Positions 50,760 to 64,000 are shown, counted from the stretch's first letter. The stretch is DNA of 64,000 bases from Litoditis marina (GCA_964036275.1 CAXIWQ010000174.1:109217-173216); one strand, 5' to 3'. Notes: generated by a model from the sequence alone, not told the origin. Made by a program: numbers and translations.

Positions 50760-52320
50760 GTAATTGCGAATACGAAGTTTCATTTGCGAGTAATTGCGAA
50801 TACGAAGTTTCATTTGCGAGTAATTGCGAATACGAAGTTTCATTTGCGAGTAATTGCGAATACGAAGTTTCATTTGCGAGTAATTGCGAATACGAGGTTT
50901 CATTTGCGAATAATTGCGAATACGATGTTTCATTTACGAGTAATTGCGAATACGAAGTTTCATTTGCGAGTAATTGCGAATACAAAGTTTCATTTGCGAG
51001 TAATTGCGAATACGAAGTTTCATTTGCGAGTAATTGCGAATACGAGGTTTCATTTGCGAATAATTGCGAATACGATGTTTCATTTGCGAGTAATTGCGAA
51101 TACGAAGTTTCATTTGCGAATACGATGTTTCATTTGCGAATAATTGCGAATACGAAGTTTCATTTGCGAGTAATTGCGAATACGAAGTTTCATTTGCGAG
51201 TAATTGCGAATACGAGGTTTCATTTGCGAATAATTGCGAATACGATGTTTCATTTGCGAGTAATTGCGAATACGATGTTTCATTTACTAGTAATTGTGAA
51301 TACGAAGTTTCATTTGCGATTAATTGCGAATACGAAGTTTCATTTGCGAGTAATTGCGAATACGAAGTTGCATTTGCGAGTAATTGCGAATACGAAGTTT
51401 CATTTGCGAATAATTGCGAATACGGAGTTTCATTTGCGAGTAATTGCGAATACGAAGTTTCATTTGCGAGTAATTGCGAATACGAGGTTTCATTTGCGAA
51501 TAATTGCGAATACGATGTTTCATTTGCGAGTAATTGCGAATACGATGTTTCATTTGCGAGTAATTGCGAATACGAAGTTTCATTTGCGAGTAATTGCGAA
51601 TACGAAGTTTCATTTGCGAGTAATTGCGAATACGAAGTTTCATTTGCGAGTAATTGCGAATACGAAGTTTCATTTGCGAGTAATTGCGAATACGAAGTTT
51701 CATTTGCGAGTAATTGCGAATACGAGGTTTCATTTGCGAATAATTGCGAATACGATGTTTCATTTACGAGTAATTGCGAATACGAAGTTTCATTTGCGAG
51801 TAATTGCGAATACAAAGTTTCATTTGCGAGTAATTGCGAATACGAAGTTTCATTTGCGAGTAATTGCGAATACGAGGTTTCATTTGCGAATAATTGCGAA
51901 TACGATGTTTCATTTGCGAGTAATTGCGAATACGAAGTTTCATATGCGAATACGATGTTTCATTTGCGAATAATTGCGAATACGAAGTTTCATTTGCGAG
52001 TAATTGCGAATACGAAGTTTCATTTGCGAGTAATTGCGAATACGAGGTTTCATTTGCGAATAATTGCGAATACGATGTTTCATTTGCGAGTAATTGCGAA
52101 TACGATGTTTCATTTACTAGTAATTGTGAATACGAAGTTTCATTTGCGAGTAATTGCGAATACGAAGTTTCATTTGCGAGTAATTGCGAATACGAAGTTG
52201 CATTTACGAGTAATTGCGAATACGAAGTTTCATTTGCGAATAATTGCGAATACGGAGTTTCATTTGCGAGTAATTGCGAATACGAAGTTTCATTTGCGAG
52301 TAATTGCGAATACGAGGTTT
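50760..52320. repeat. 830-bp higher-order repeat of satellite B
   Basis: Two copies at an 830-bp offset, marked by TACGGAGTTT (51421, 52251), TACAAAGTTT (50981, 51811) and the paired GATGTTT/TTACTAGTAA block. Confidence 0.82.
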
Positions 52321-55300
52321 CATTTGCGAGTAATTGCGAATACGAAGTTTCATTTGCGAGTAATTGCGAATACGAGGTTTCATTTACGAGTAATTGCGAA
52401 TACGAAGTTTCATTTGCGAGTAATTGCGAATACGAAGTTGCATTTGCGAGTAATTGCGAATACGAAGTTTCATTTGCGAATACGATGTTTCATTTGCGAA
52501 TAATTGCGAATACGAAGTTTCATTTGCGAATACGATGTTTCAATTGCGAGTAATTGCGAATACGAAGTTTCATTTGCGAGTAATTGCGAATACGAGGTTT
52601 CATTTGCGAATAATTGCGAATACGATGTTTCATTTACGAGTAATTGCGAATACGAAGTTTCATTTGCGAGTAATTGCGAATACGAAGTTTCATTTGCGAA
52701 TAATTGCGAATACGAAGTTTCATTTGCGAGTAATTGCAAATACGAAGTTTCATTTGCGAGTAATTGCGAATACGAGGTTTCATTTGCGAATAATTGCGAA
52801 TACGATGTTTCCTTTACGAGTAATTGCGAATACGAAGTTTCATTTGCGAGTAATTGCGAATACGAAGTTTCATTTGCGAGTAATTGCGAATACGAAGTTG
52901 CATTTGCGAGTAATTGCGAATACGAAGTTTCATTTGCGAATACGATGTTTCATTTGCGAGTAATTGCGAATACGAAGTTTCATTTGCGAGTAATTGCGAA
53001 TACGAAGTTTCATTTGCGAATAATTGCGAATACGAAGTTTCATTTGCGAGTAATTGCAAATACGAAGTTTCATTTGCGAGTAATTGCGAATACGAGGTTT
53101 CATTTGCGAATAATTGCGAATACGATGTTTCCTTTACGAGTAATTGCGAATACGAAGTTTCATTTGCGAGTAATTGCGAATACGAAGTTGCATTTGCGAG
53201 TAATTGCGAATACGAAGTTTCATATGCGAATACGATGTTTCATTTGCGAATAATTGCGAATACGAAGTTTCATTTGCGAATACGATGTTTCAATTGCGAG
53301 TAATTGCGAATACGAAGTTTCATTTGCGAGTAATTGCGAATACGAGGTTTCATTTGCGAATAATTGCGAATACGATGTTTCATTTACGAGTAATTGCGAA
53401 TACGAAGTTTCATTTGCGAGTAATTGCGAATACGAAGTTTCATTTGCGAATAATTGCGAATACGAAGTTTCATTTGCGAGTAATTGCAAATACGAAGTTT
53501 CATTTGCGAGTAATTGCGAATACGAGGTTTCATTTGCGAATAATTGCGAATACGATGTTTCCTTTACGAGTAATTGCGAATACGAAGTTTCATTTGCGAG
53601 TAATTGCGAATACGAAGTTGCATTTGCGAGTAATTGCGAATACGAAGTTTCATTTGCGAATACGATGTTTCATTTGCGAATAATTGCGAATACGAAGTTT
53701 CATTTGCGAATACGATGTTTCAATTGCGAGTAATTGCGAATACAAAGTTTCATTTGCGAGTAATTGCGAATACGAAGTTTCATTTGCGAATAATTGCGAA
53801 TACGAAGTTTCATTTGCGAGTAATTGCGAATACGAAGTTTCATTTGCGAGTAATTGCGAATACGAAGTTTCATTTGCGAGTAATTGCGAATACGAGGTTT
53901 CATTTGCGAATAATTGCGAATACGATGTTTCATTTACGAGTAATTGCGAATACGAAGTTTCATTTGCGAGTAATTGCGAATACAAAGTTTCATTTGCGAG
54001 TAATTGCGAATACGAAGTTTCATTTGCGAATACGATGTTTCATTTGCGAATAATTGCGAATACGAAGTTTTATTTGCGAATACGAAGTTTCATTTGCGAG
54101 TAATTGCGAATACGAGGTTTCATTTGCGAATAATTGCGAAGACGAGGTTTCATTTGCGAATAATTGCGAATACGATGTTTCATTTACTAGTAATTGTGAA
54201 TACGAAGTTTCATGTTCGAGTAATTGCGAATACGAAGTTTCATTTGCGAGTAATTGCGAATACGAAGTTTCATTTGCGAGTAATTGCGAATACGAGGTTT
54301 CATTTGCGAATAATTGCGAATACGATGTTTCATTTGCGAGTAATTGCGAATACGATGTTTCATTTACTAGTAATTGTGAATACGAAGTTTCATTTGCGAG
54401 TAATTGCGAATACGAAGTTTCATTTGCGAGTAATTGCGAATACGAAGTTTCATTTGCGAGTAATTGCGAATACGAAGTTTCATTTGCGAGTAATTGCGAA
54501 TACGAAGTTTCATTTGCGAGTAATTGCGAATACGAGGTTTCATTTGCGAATAATTGCGAATACGATGTTTCATTTACGAGTAATTGCGAATACGAAGTTT
54601 CATTTGCGAGTAATTGCGAATACAAAGTTTCATTTGCGAGTAATTGCGAATACGAAGTTTCATTTGCGAGTAATTGCGAATACGAAGTTTCATTTGCGAA
54701 TACGATGTTTCATTTGCGAATAATTGCGAATACGAAGTTTCATTTGCGAATACGGTGTTTCAATTGCGAGTAATTGTGAATACGAAGTTTCATTTGCGAG
54801 TAATTGTGAATACGAAGTTTCATTTGCGAGTAATTGCGAATACGAAGTTTCATTTGCGAGTAATTGCGAATACGAAGTTTCATTTGCGAGTAATTGCGAA
54901 TACGAGGTTTCATTTGCGAATAATTGCGAATACGATGTTTCATTTGCGAGTAATTGCGAATACGATGTTTCATTTGCGAGTAATTGCGAATACGAAGTTT
55001 CATTTGCGAGTAATTGCGAATACGAAGTTTCATTTGCGAGTAATTGCGAATACGAAGTTTCATTTGCGAGTAATTGCGAATACGAAGTTTCATTTGCGAG
55101 TAATTGCGAATACGAAGTTTCATTTGCGAGTAATTGCGAATACGAGGTTTCATTTGCGAATAATTGCGAATACGATGTTTCATTTACGAGTAATTGCGAA
55201 TACGAAGTTTCATTTGCGAATACGATGTTTCATTTGCGAATAATTGCGAATACGAAGTTTCATTTGCGAATACGATGTTTCAATTGCGAGTAATTGCGAA

Positions 55301-58300
55301 TACAAAGTTTCATTTGCGAGTAATTGCGAATACGAAGTTTCATTTGCGAATAATTGCGAATACGAAGTTTCATTTGCGAGTAATTGCGAATACGAAGTTT
55401 CATTTGCGAGTAATTGCGAATACGAAGTTTCATTTGCGAGTAATTGCGAATACGAGGTTTCATTTGCGAATAATTGCGAATACGATGTTTCATTTACGAG
55501 TAATTGCGAATACGAAGTTTCATTTGCGAGTAATTGCGAATACAAAGTTTCATTTGCGAGTAATTGCGAATACGAAGTTTCATTTGCGAATACGATGTTT
55601 CATTTGCGAATAATTGCGAATACGAAGTTTTATTTGCGAATACGAAGTTTCATTTGCGAGTAATTGCGAATACGAGGTTTCATTTGCGAATAATTGCGAA
55701 GACGAGGTTTCATTTGCGAATAATTGCGAATACGATGTTTCATTTACTAGTAATTGTGAATACGAAGTTTCATTTGCGAGTAATTGCGAATACGAAGTTT
55801 CATTTGCGAGTAATTGCGAATACAAAGTTTCATTTGCGAGTAATTGCGAATACGAAGTTTCATTTGCGAGTAATTGCGAATACGAAGTTTCATTTGCGAG
55901 TAATTGCGAATACGAGGTTTCATTTGCGAATAATTGCGAATACGATGTTTCATTTGCGAGTAATTGCGAATACGATGTTTCATTTACTAGTAATTGTGAA
56001 TACGAAGTTTCATTTGCGAGTAATTGCGAATACGAAGTTTCATTTGCGAGTAATTGCGAATACGAAGTTTCATTTGCGAGTAATTGCGAATACGAAGTTT
56101 CATTTGCGAGTAATTGCGAATACGAAGTTTCATTTGCGAGTAATTGCGAATACGAGGTTTCATTTGCGAATAATTGCGAATACGATGTTTCATTTACGAG
56201 TAATTGCGAATACGAAGTTTCATTTGCGAGTAATTGCGAATACAAAGTTTCATTTGCGAGTAATTGCGAATACAAAGTTTCATTTGCGAGTAATTGCGAA
56301 TACGAAATTTCATTTGCGAATACGATGTTTCATTTGCGAATAATTGCGAATACGAAGTTTTATTTGCGAATACGAAGTTTCATTTGCGAGTAATTGCGAA
56401 TACGAGGTTTCATTTGCGAATAATTGCGAAGACGAGGTTTCATTTGCGAATAATTGCGAATACGATGTTTCATTTACTAGTAATTGTGAATACGAAGTTT
56501 CATTTGCGAGTAATTGCGAATACGAAGTTTCATTTGCGAGTAATTGCGAATACGAAGTTTCATTTGCGAATACGATGTTTCATTTGCGAATAATTGCGAA
56601 TACGAAGTTTCATTTGCGAATACGGTGTTTCAATTGCGAGTAATTGTGAATACGAAGTTTCATTTGCGAGTAATTGTGAATACGAAGTTTCATTTGCGAG
56701 TAATTGCGAATACGAAGTTTCATTTGCGAGTAATTGCGAATACGAAGTTTCATTTGCGAGTAATTGCGAATACGAGGTTTCATTTGCGAATAATTGCGAA
56801 TACGATGTTTCATTTGCGAGTAATTGCGAATACGATGTTTCATTTGCGAGTAATTGCGAATACGAAGTTTCATTTGCGAGTAATTGCGAATACGAAGTTT
56901 CATTTGCGAGTAATTGCGAATACGAAGTTTCATTTGCGAGTAATTGCGAATACGAAGTTTCATTTGCGAGTAATTGCGAATACGAAGTTTCATTTGCGAG
57001 TAATTGCGAATACGAGGTTTCATTTGCGAATAATTGCGAATACGATGTTTCATTTACGAGTAATTGCGAATACGAAGTTTCATTTGCGAGTAATTGCGAA
57101 TACAAAGTTTCATTTGCGAGTAATTGCGAATACGAAGTTTCATTTGCGAGTAATTGCGAATACGAGGTTTCATTTGCGAATAATTGCGAATACGATGTTT
57201 CATTTGCGAGTAATTGCGAATACGATGTTTCATTTACTAGTAATTGTGAATACGAAGTTTCATTTGCGAGTAATTGCGAATACGAAGTTTCATTTGCGAG
57301 TAATTGCGAATACGAAGTTTCATTTGCGAGTAATTGCGAATACGAAGTTTCATTTGCGAGTAATTTCGAATACGAAGTTTCATTTGCGAGTAATTGCGAA
57401 TACGAGGTTTCATTTGCGAATAATTGCGAATACGATGTTTCATTTACGAGTAATTGCGAATACGAAGTTTCATTTGCGAGTAATTGCGAATACAAAGTTT
57501 CATTTGCGAGTAATTGCGAATACGAAGTTTCATTTGCGAATACGATGTTTCATTTGCGAATAATTGCGAATACGAAGTTCTATTTGCGAATACGAAGTTT
57601 CATTTGCGAGTAATTGCGAATACGAGGTTTCATTTGCGAATAATTGCGAAGACGAGGTTTCATTTGCGAATAATTGCGAATACGATGTTTCATTTACTAG
57701 TAATTGTGAATACGAAGTTTCATTTGCGAGTAATTGCGAATACGAAGTTTCATTTGCGAGTAATTGCGAATACGAAGTTTCATTTGCGAATACGATGTTT
57801 CATTTGCGAATAATTGCGAATACGAAGTTTCATTTGCGAATACGGTGTTTCAATTGCGAGTAATTGTGAATACGAAGTTTCATTTGCGAGTAATTGTGAA
57901 TACGAAGTTTCATTTGCGAGTAATTGCGAATACAAAGTTTCATTTGCGAGTAATTGCGAATACGAAGTTTCATTTGCGAGTAATTGCGAATACGAGGTTT
58001 CATTTGCGAATAATTGCGAATACGATGTTTCATTTGCGAGTAATTGCGAATACGATGTTTCATTTGCGAGTAATTGCGAATACGAAGTTTCATTTGCGAG
58101 TAATTGCGAATACGAAGTTTCATTTGCGAATACTATGTTTCATTTGCGAATAATTGCGAATACGAAGTTTCATTTGCGAATACGAAGTTTCATTTGCGAG
58201 TAATTGCGAATACGAAGTTTCATTTGCGAGTAATTGTGAATACGAAGTTTCATTTGCGAGTAATTGCGAATACGAAGTTTCATTTGCGAGTAATTGCGAA

Positions 58301-61089
58301 TACGAAGTTTCATTTGCGAGTAATTGCGAATACGAGGTTTCATTTGCGAGTAATTGCGAATACGAAGTTTCATTTGCGAGTAATTGCGAATACGAAGTTT
58401 CATTTGCGAGTAATTGCGAAAACGAAGTTTCATTTGCGAGTAATTGCGAATACGAAGTTTCATTTGCGAGTAATTGCGAATACGAGGTTTCATTTGCGAA
58501 TAATTGCGAATACGATGTTTCATTTACGAGTAATTGCGAATACGAAGTTTCATTTGCGAGTAATTGCGAATACAAAGTTTCATTTGCGAGTAATTGCGAA
58601 TACGAAGTTTCATTTGCGAATACGATGTTTCATTTGCGAATAATTGCGAATACGAAGTTTTATTTGCGAATACGAAGTTTCATTTGCGAGTAATTGCGAA
58701 TACGAGGTTTCATTTGCGAATAATTGCGAAGACGAGGTTTCATTTGCGAATAATTGCGAATACGATGTTTCATTTACTAGTAATTGTGAATACGAAGTTT
58801 CATTTGCGAGTAATTGCGAATACGAAGTTTCATTTGCGAGTAATTGCGAATACGAAGTTTCATTTGCGAATACGATGTTTCATTTGCGAATAATTGTGAA
58901 TACGAAGTTTCATTTGCGAGTAATTGCGAATACGAAGTTTCATTTGCGAATAATTGCGAATACGAAGTTTCATTTGCGAGTAATTGCGAATACGAAGTTT
59001 CATTTGCGAATACTATGTTTCATTTGCGAATAATTGCGAATACGAAGTTTCATTTGCGAATACGAAGTTTCATTTGCGAGTAATTGCGAATACGAAGTTT
59101 CATTTGCGAGTAATTGTGAATACGAAGTTTCATTTGCGAGCAATTGCGAATACGAAGTTTCATTCACTAGTAATTGTGAATACGAAGTTTCATTTGCGAG
59201 TAATTGCGAATACGAAGTTTCATTTGCGAGTAATTGCGAATACGAAGTTTCATTTGCGAATACTATGTTTCATTTGCGAATAATTGCGAATACGAAGTTT
59301 CATTTGCGAATACGATGTTTCAATTGCGAGTAATTGCGAATACGAAGTTTCATTTGCGAGTAATTGCGAATACGAAGTTTCATTTGCGAGTAATTGCGAA
59401 TACGAAGTTTCATTTGCGAGTAATTGCGAATACGAAGTTTCATTTGCGAGTAATTGCGAATACGAAGTTTCATTTGCGAGCAATTGCGAATACGAAGTTT
59501 CATTTGCGAGAAATTGCGAATACGAGGTTTTATTTGCGAGAAATTGCGAATACGAAGTTTCATTTGCGAGTGATTGCGAATACGAAGTTTTATTTGCGAG
59601 TAATTGCGAATACGAGGTTTCATTTGCGAATAATTGCGAATACGAAGTTTCATTTGCGAATAATTGCGAATACGATGTTTCATTTGCGAATAATTGCGAA
59701 TACGAAGTTTCATTTGCGAGTAATTGCGAATACGAAGTTTCATTTGCGAGTAATTGCGAATACGAAGTTTCATTTGCGAGTAATTGCGGAAACGAAGTTT
59801 CATTTGCGAATACGATGTTTCATTTGCGAATAATTGCGAATACGAAGTTTCATTTGCGAATACGATGTTTCAATTGCGAGTAATTGCGAATACGAAGTTT
59901 CATTTGCGAGTAATTGCGAATACGAGGTTTCATTTGCGAATAATTGCGAATACGATGTTTCATTTACGAGTAATTGCGAATACAAAGTTTCATTTGCGAG
60001 TAATTGCGAATACGAAGTTTCATTTGCGAATGCTATGTTTCATTTGCGAATAATTGCGAATACGAAGTTTCATTTGCGAGAAATTGCGAATACGAGGTTT
60101 TATTTGCGAATGATTGCGAATACGATGTTTCATTTGCGAATAATTGCGAATACGAAGTTTCATTTGCGAATACGATGTTTCAATTGCGAGTAATTGCGAA
60201 TACGAAGTTTCATTTGCGAGTAATTGCGAATACGAAGTTTCATTTGCGAGTAATTGCGAATACGAAGTTTCATTTGCGAGTAATTGCGAATACGAGGTTT
60301 CATTTGCGAATAATTGCGAATACGATGTTTCATTTGCGAATACGATGTTTCAATTGCGAGTAATTGCGAATACAAAGTTTCATTTGCGAGTAATTGCGAA
60401 TACGAAGTTTCATTTGCGAGTAATTGCGAATACGAGGTTTCATTTGCGAATAATTGCGAATACGATGTTTCATTTACGAGTAATTGCGAATACGAAGTTT
60501 CATTTGCGAGTAATTGCGAATACGAAGTTTCATTTGCGAATACTATGTTTCATTTGCGAATAATTGCGAATACGAAGTTTCATTTGCGAATACGAAGTTT
60601 CATTTGCGAGTGATTGCGAATACGAAGTTTTATTTGCGAGTAATTGCGAATACGAGGTTTCACTTGCGAGTAATTGCGAATACGAGGTTTCATTTGCGAA
60701 TAATTGCGAATACGATGTTTCATTTGCGAGTAATTGCGAATACGAAGTTTCATTTGCGAATACGATGTTTCATTTGCGAATAATTGCGAATACGAAGTTT
60801 CATTTGCGAGTAATTGCGAATACGAAGTTTCATTTGCGAGTAATTGCGAATACGAAGTTTCATTTGCGAGTAATTGCGGAAACGAAGTTTCATTTGCGAA
60901 TACGATGTTTCATTTGCGAATAATTGCGAATACGAAGTTTCATTTGCGAATACGATGTTTCAATTGCGAGTAATTGCGAATACGAAGTTTCATTTGCGAG
61001 TAATTGCGAATACGAGGTTTCATTTGCGAATAATTGCGAATACGATGTTTCATTTACGAGTAATTGCGAATACAAAGTTTCATTTGCGA

Positions 61090-64000
61090 GTAATTGCGAA
61101 TACGAAGTTTCATTTGCGAATACTATGTTTCATTGGCGAATAATTGCGAATACGAAGTTTCATTTGCGAGAAATTGCGAATACGAGGTTTTATTTGCGAA
61201 TGATTGCGAATACGATGTTTCATTTGCGAGTAATTGCGAATACGAAGTTTCATTTGCGAGTAATTGCGAATACGAAGTTTCATTTGCGAATACGATGTTT
61301 CATTTGCGAATAATTGCGAATACGAAGTTTCATTTGCGAATACGATGTTTCAATTGCGAGTAATTGCGAATACGAAGTTTCATTTGCGAGTAATTGCGAA
61401 TACGAAGTTTCATTTGCGAGTAATTGCGAATACGAGGTTTCATTTGCGAATAATTGCGAATACGATGTTTCATTTACGAGTAATTGCGAATACGAAGTTT
61501 CATTTGCGAGTAATTGCGAATACGAAGTTTCATTTGCGAATACTATGTTTCATTTGCGAATAATTGCGAATACGAAGTTTCATTTGCGAATACGAAGTTT
61601 CATTTGCGAGTAATTGCGAATACGAAGTTTCATTTGCGAGTAATTGTGAATACGAAGTTTCATTTGCGAGTAATTGCGAATACGAAGTTTTATTTGCGAG
61701 TAATTGCGAATACGAAGTTTCATTTGCGAGAAATTGCGAATACGAGGTTTTATTTGCGAATAATTGCGAATACGATGTTTCATTTTCGAGTAATTGCGAA
61801 TACGAAGTTTCATTTGCGAGTAATTGCGAATACGAAGTTTCATTTGCGAATACGATGTTTCATTTGCGAATAATTGCGAATACGAAGTTTCATTTGCGAA
61901 TACGATGTTTCATTTGCGAGTAATTGCGAATACGAAGTTTCATTTGCGAGTAATTGCGAATACGAGGTTTCATTTGCGAATAATTGCGAATACGATGTTT
62001 CATTCACTAGTAATTGTGAATACGAAGTTTCATTTGCGAGTAATTGCGAATACGAAGTTTCATTTGCGAGTAATTGCGAATACGAAGTTTCATTTGCGAG
62101 TAATTGCGAATACGAGGTTTCATTTGCGAATAATTGCGAATACGATGTTTCATTTACGAGTAATTGCGAATACAAAGTTTCATTTGCGAGTAATTGCGAA
62201 TACGAAGTTTCATTTGCGAATACTATGTTTCATTTGCGAATAATTGCGAATACGAAGTTTCATTTGCGAGAAATTGCGAATACGAGGTTTTATTTGCGAA
62301 TGATTGCGAATACGATGTTTCATTTGCGAGTAATTGCGAATACGAAGTTTCATTTGCGAGTAATTGCGAATACGAAGTTTCATTTGCGAATACGATGTTT
62401 CATTTGCGAATAATTGCGAATACGAAGTTTCATTTGCGAATACGATGTTTCAATTGCGAGTAATTGCGAATACGAAGTTTCATTTGCGAGTAATTGCGAA
62501 TACGAAGTTTCATTTGCGAGTAATTGCGAATACGAGGTTTCATTTGCGAATAATTGCGAATACGATGTTTCATTTACGAGTAATTGCGAATACGAAGTTT
62601 CATTTGCGAGTAATTGCGAATACGAAGTTTCATTTGCGAATACTATGTTTCATTTGCGAATAATTGCGAATACGAAGTTTCATTTGCGAATACGAAGTTT
62701 CATTTGCGAGTAATTGCGAATACGAAGTTTCATTTGCGAGTAATTGTGAATACGAAGTTTCATTTGCGAGTAATTGCGAATACGAAGTTTTATTTGCGAG
62801 TAATTGCGAATACGAAGTTTCATTTGCGAGAAATTGCGAATACGAGGTTTTATTTGCGAATAATTGCGAATACGATGTTTCATTTTCGAGTAATTGCGAA
62901 TACGAAGTTTCATTTGCGAGTAATTGCGAATACGAAGTTTCATTTGCGAATACGATGTTTCATTTGCGAATAATTGCGAATACGAAGTTTCATTTGCGAA
63001 TACGATGTTTCAATTGCGAGTAATTGCGAATACGAAGTTTCATTTGCGAGTAATTGCGAATACGAAGTTTCATTTGCGAGTAATTGCGAATACGAGGTTT
63101 CATTTGCGAATAATTGCGAATACGATGTTTCATTTACGAGTAATTGCGAATACGAAGTTTCATTTGCGAGTAATTGCGAATACGAAGTTTCATTTGCGAA
63201 TACTATGTTTCATTTGCGAATAATTGCGAATACGAAGTTTCATTTGCGAATACGAAGTTTCATTTGCGAGTAATTGCGAATACGAAGTTTCATTTGCGAG
63301 TAATTGTGAATACGAAGTTTCATTTGCGAGTAATTGCGAATACGAAGTTTTATTTGCGAGTAATTGCGATTACGAAGTTTCATTTGCGAGAAATTGCGAA
63401 TACGAGGTTTTATTTGCGAATAATTGCGAATACGATGTTTCATTTTCGAGTAATTGCGAATACGAAGTTTCATTTGCGAGTAATTGCGAATACGAAGTTT
63501 CATTTGCGAATACGATGTTTCATTTGCGAATAATTGCGAATACGAAGTTTCATTTGCGAATACGATGTTTCATTTGCGAGTAATTGCGAATACGAAGTTT
63601 CATTTGCGAGTAATTGCGAATACGAGGTTTCATTTGCGAATAATTGCGAATACGATGTTTCATTCACTAGTAATTGTGAATACGAAGTTTCATTTGCGAG
63701 TAATTGCGAATACGAAGTTTCATTTGCGAGTAATTGCGAATACGAAGTTTCATTTGCGAGTAATTGCGAATACGAGGTTTCATTTGCGAATAATTGCGAA
63801 TACGATGTTTCATTTACGAGTAATTGCGAATACAAAGTTTCATTTGCGAGTAATTGCGAATACGAAGTTTCATTTGCGAATACTATGTTTCATTGCGAAT
63901 AATTGCGAATACGAAGTTTCATTTGCGAGAAATTGCGAATACGAGGTTTTATTTGCGAATGATTGCGAATACGATGTTTCATTTGCGAGTAATTGCGAAT
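61090..64000. repeat. 1100/560/1660-bp higher-order repeats of satellite B
   Basis: The CATTTTCGAG mark recurs at 61781, 62881 and 63441 (intervals 1100 and 560), and CATTCACTAG at 62001 and 63661 (1660 = 1100 + 560). The unit exists in a long form and a form lacking one sub-block, consistent with deletion or duplication by unequal exchange. Confidence 0.82.

Larger units (their letters stand above)
41756..64000. repeat. Satellite B array, right block, running off the window
   Basis: About 22 kb of the same 30/20-bp monomers, in unbroken 10-bp register until about 63893. Regions differ in variant content. About 41.8-47.4 kb carries the linked TTGCGAGAAA + GAGGTTTTAT pair. About 47.4-58.9 kb is rich in TACAAAGTTT, TTACTAGTAA followed by TTGTGAATAC, and GAAGACGAGG marks. 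About 59-64 kb again has GAGAAA + GAGGTTTTAT, plus TTTTCGAGTAA. No gene, RNA or further insertion is visible. Confidence 0.97.

Noticed and set aside
50474..51973. 499-codon and many other repeat-peptide frames in satellite B
   Set aside because: A stop-free 30/20-bp unit gives such frames automatically on both strands; there is no conserved start, splice signal or codon bias distinct from the repeat.
8421..64000. CRISPR array
   Set aside because: The ~30-bp repeats follow each other directly with no unique spacers and no cas genes, in a eukaryotic repeat context.
1..64000. Bacterial or phage accessory system (defence island, toxin-antitoxin, retron)
   Set aside because: No prokaryotic gene, ribosome-binding site or operon structure is present; the RT fragment belongs to a LINE with an adjacent endonuclease and ORF1.

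Overview
This window is a repeat-dominated, metazoan-type nuclear sequence. I see no intact host gene, no bacterial operon structure and no CRISPR. The eukaryotic assignment rests on two large satellite arrays, a non-LTR retrotransposon with ORF1 and an EN-RT ORF2, a tRNA-derived SINE with pol III A and B boxes, and terminal-inverted-repeat DNA transposons. The retrotransposon looks like the CR1/Jockey group and fits an invertebrate, but I cannot name the species.

Layout. (1) 1-8392 is satellite A. It is built from two related half-units of 38 bp (alpha) and 61 bp (beta), giving 99-bp and 160-bp repeats. A LINE copy missing its 3' half sits inside it at 951-3260 on the minus strand. The SINE at 4624-4861 and 6379-6616 was copied along with a 1755-bp higher-order unit. 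(2) A third SINE copy is cut off at about 8422, where satellite B begins. (3) 8421-36577 and 41756-64000 are satellite B, about 50 kb or nearly 80% of the window. Its monomer is three 10-bp modules (30 bp), with 20-bp short monomers mixed in. Variants recur in fixed orders, giving higher-order repeats of 430, 590, 830, 900, 1030, 1100 and 1660 bp and block duplications offset by about 10 kb. (4) 36578-41755 is a 5178-bp transposon-like insertion in satellite B, with 85-bp terminal inverted repeats and a 6-bp target duplication. It carries a second nested inverted-repeat element at 36949-38880. (5) A 23-N gap at 32322-32344 is flanked by TG...CA-type ends and a 4-bp duplication, as if an LTR element lies hidden in it.

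Nothing here forms a working gene set. The only protein-coding remnants are the LINE ORFs. Long apparent ORFs in both satellites follow from stop-free repeat units and are not annotated as genes. The main interest is the structure: modular satellite growth in 10-bp steps, a palindromic satellite A unit, a base-level satellite/satellite junction inside a SINE, and insertions datable against empty paralogous sites. A dense cluster of single-base indels at about 9960-16440 looks like a local consensus-quality problem.
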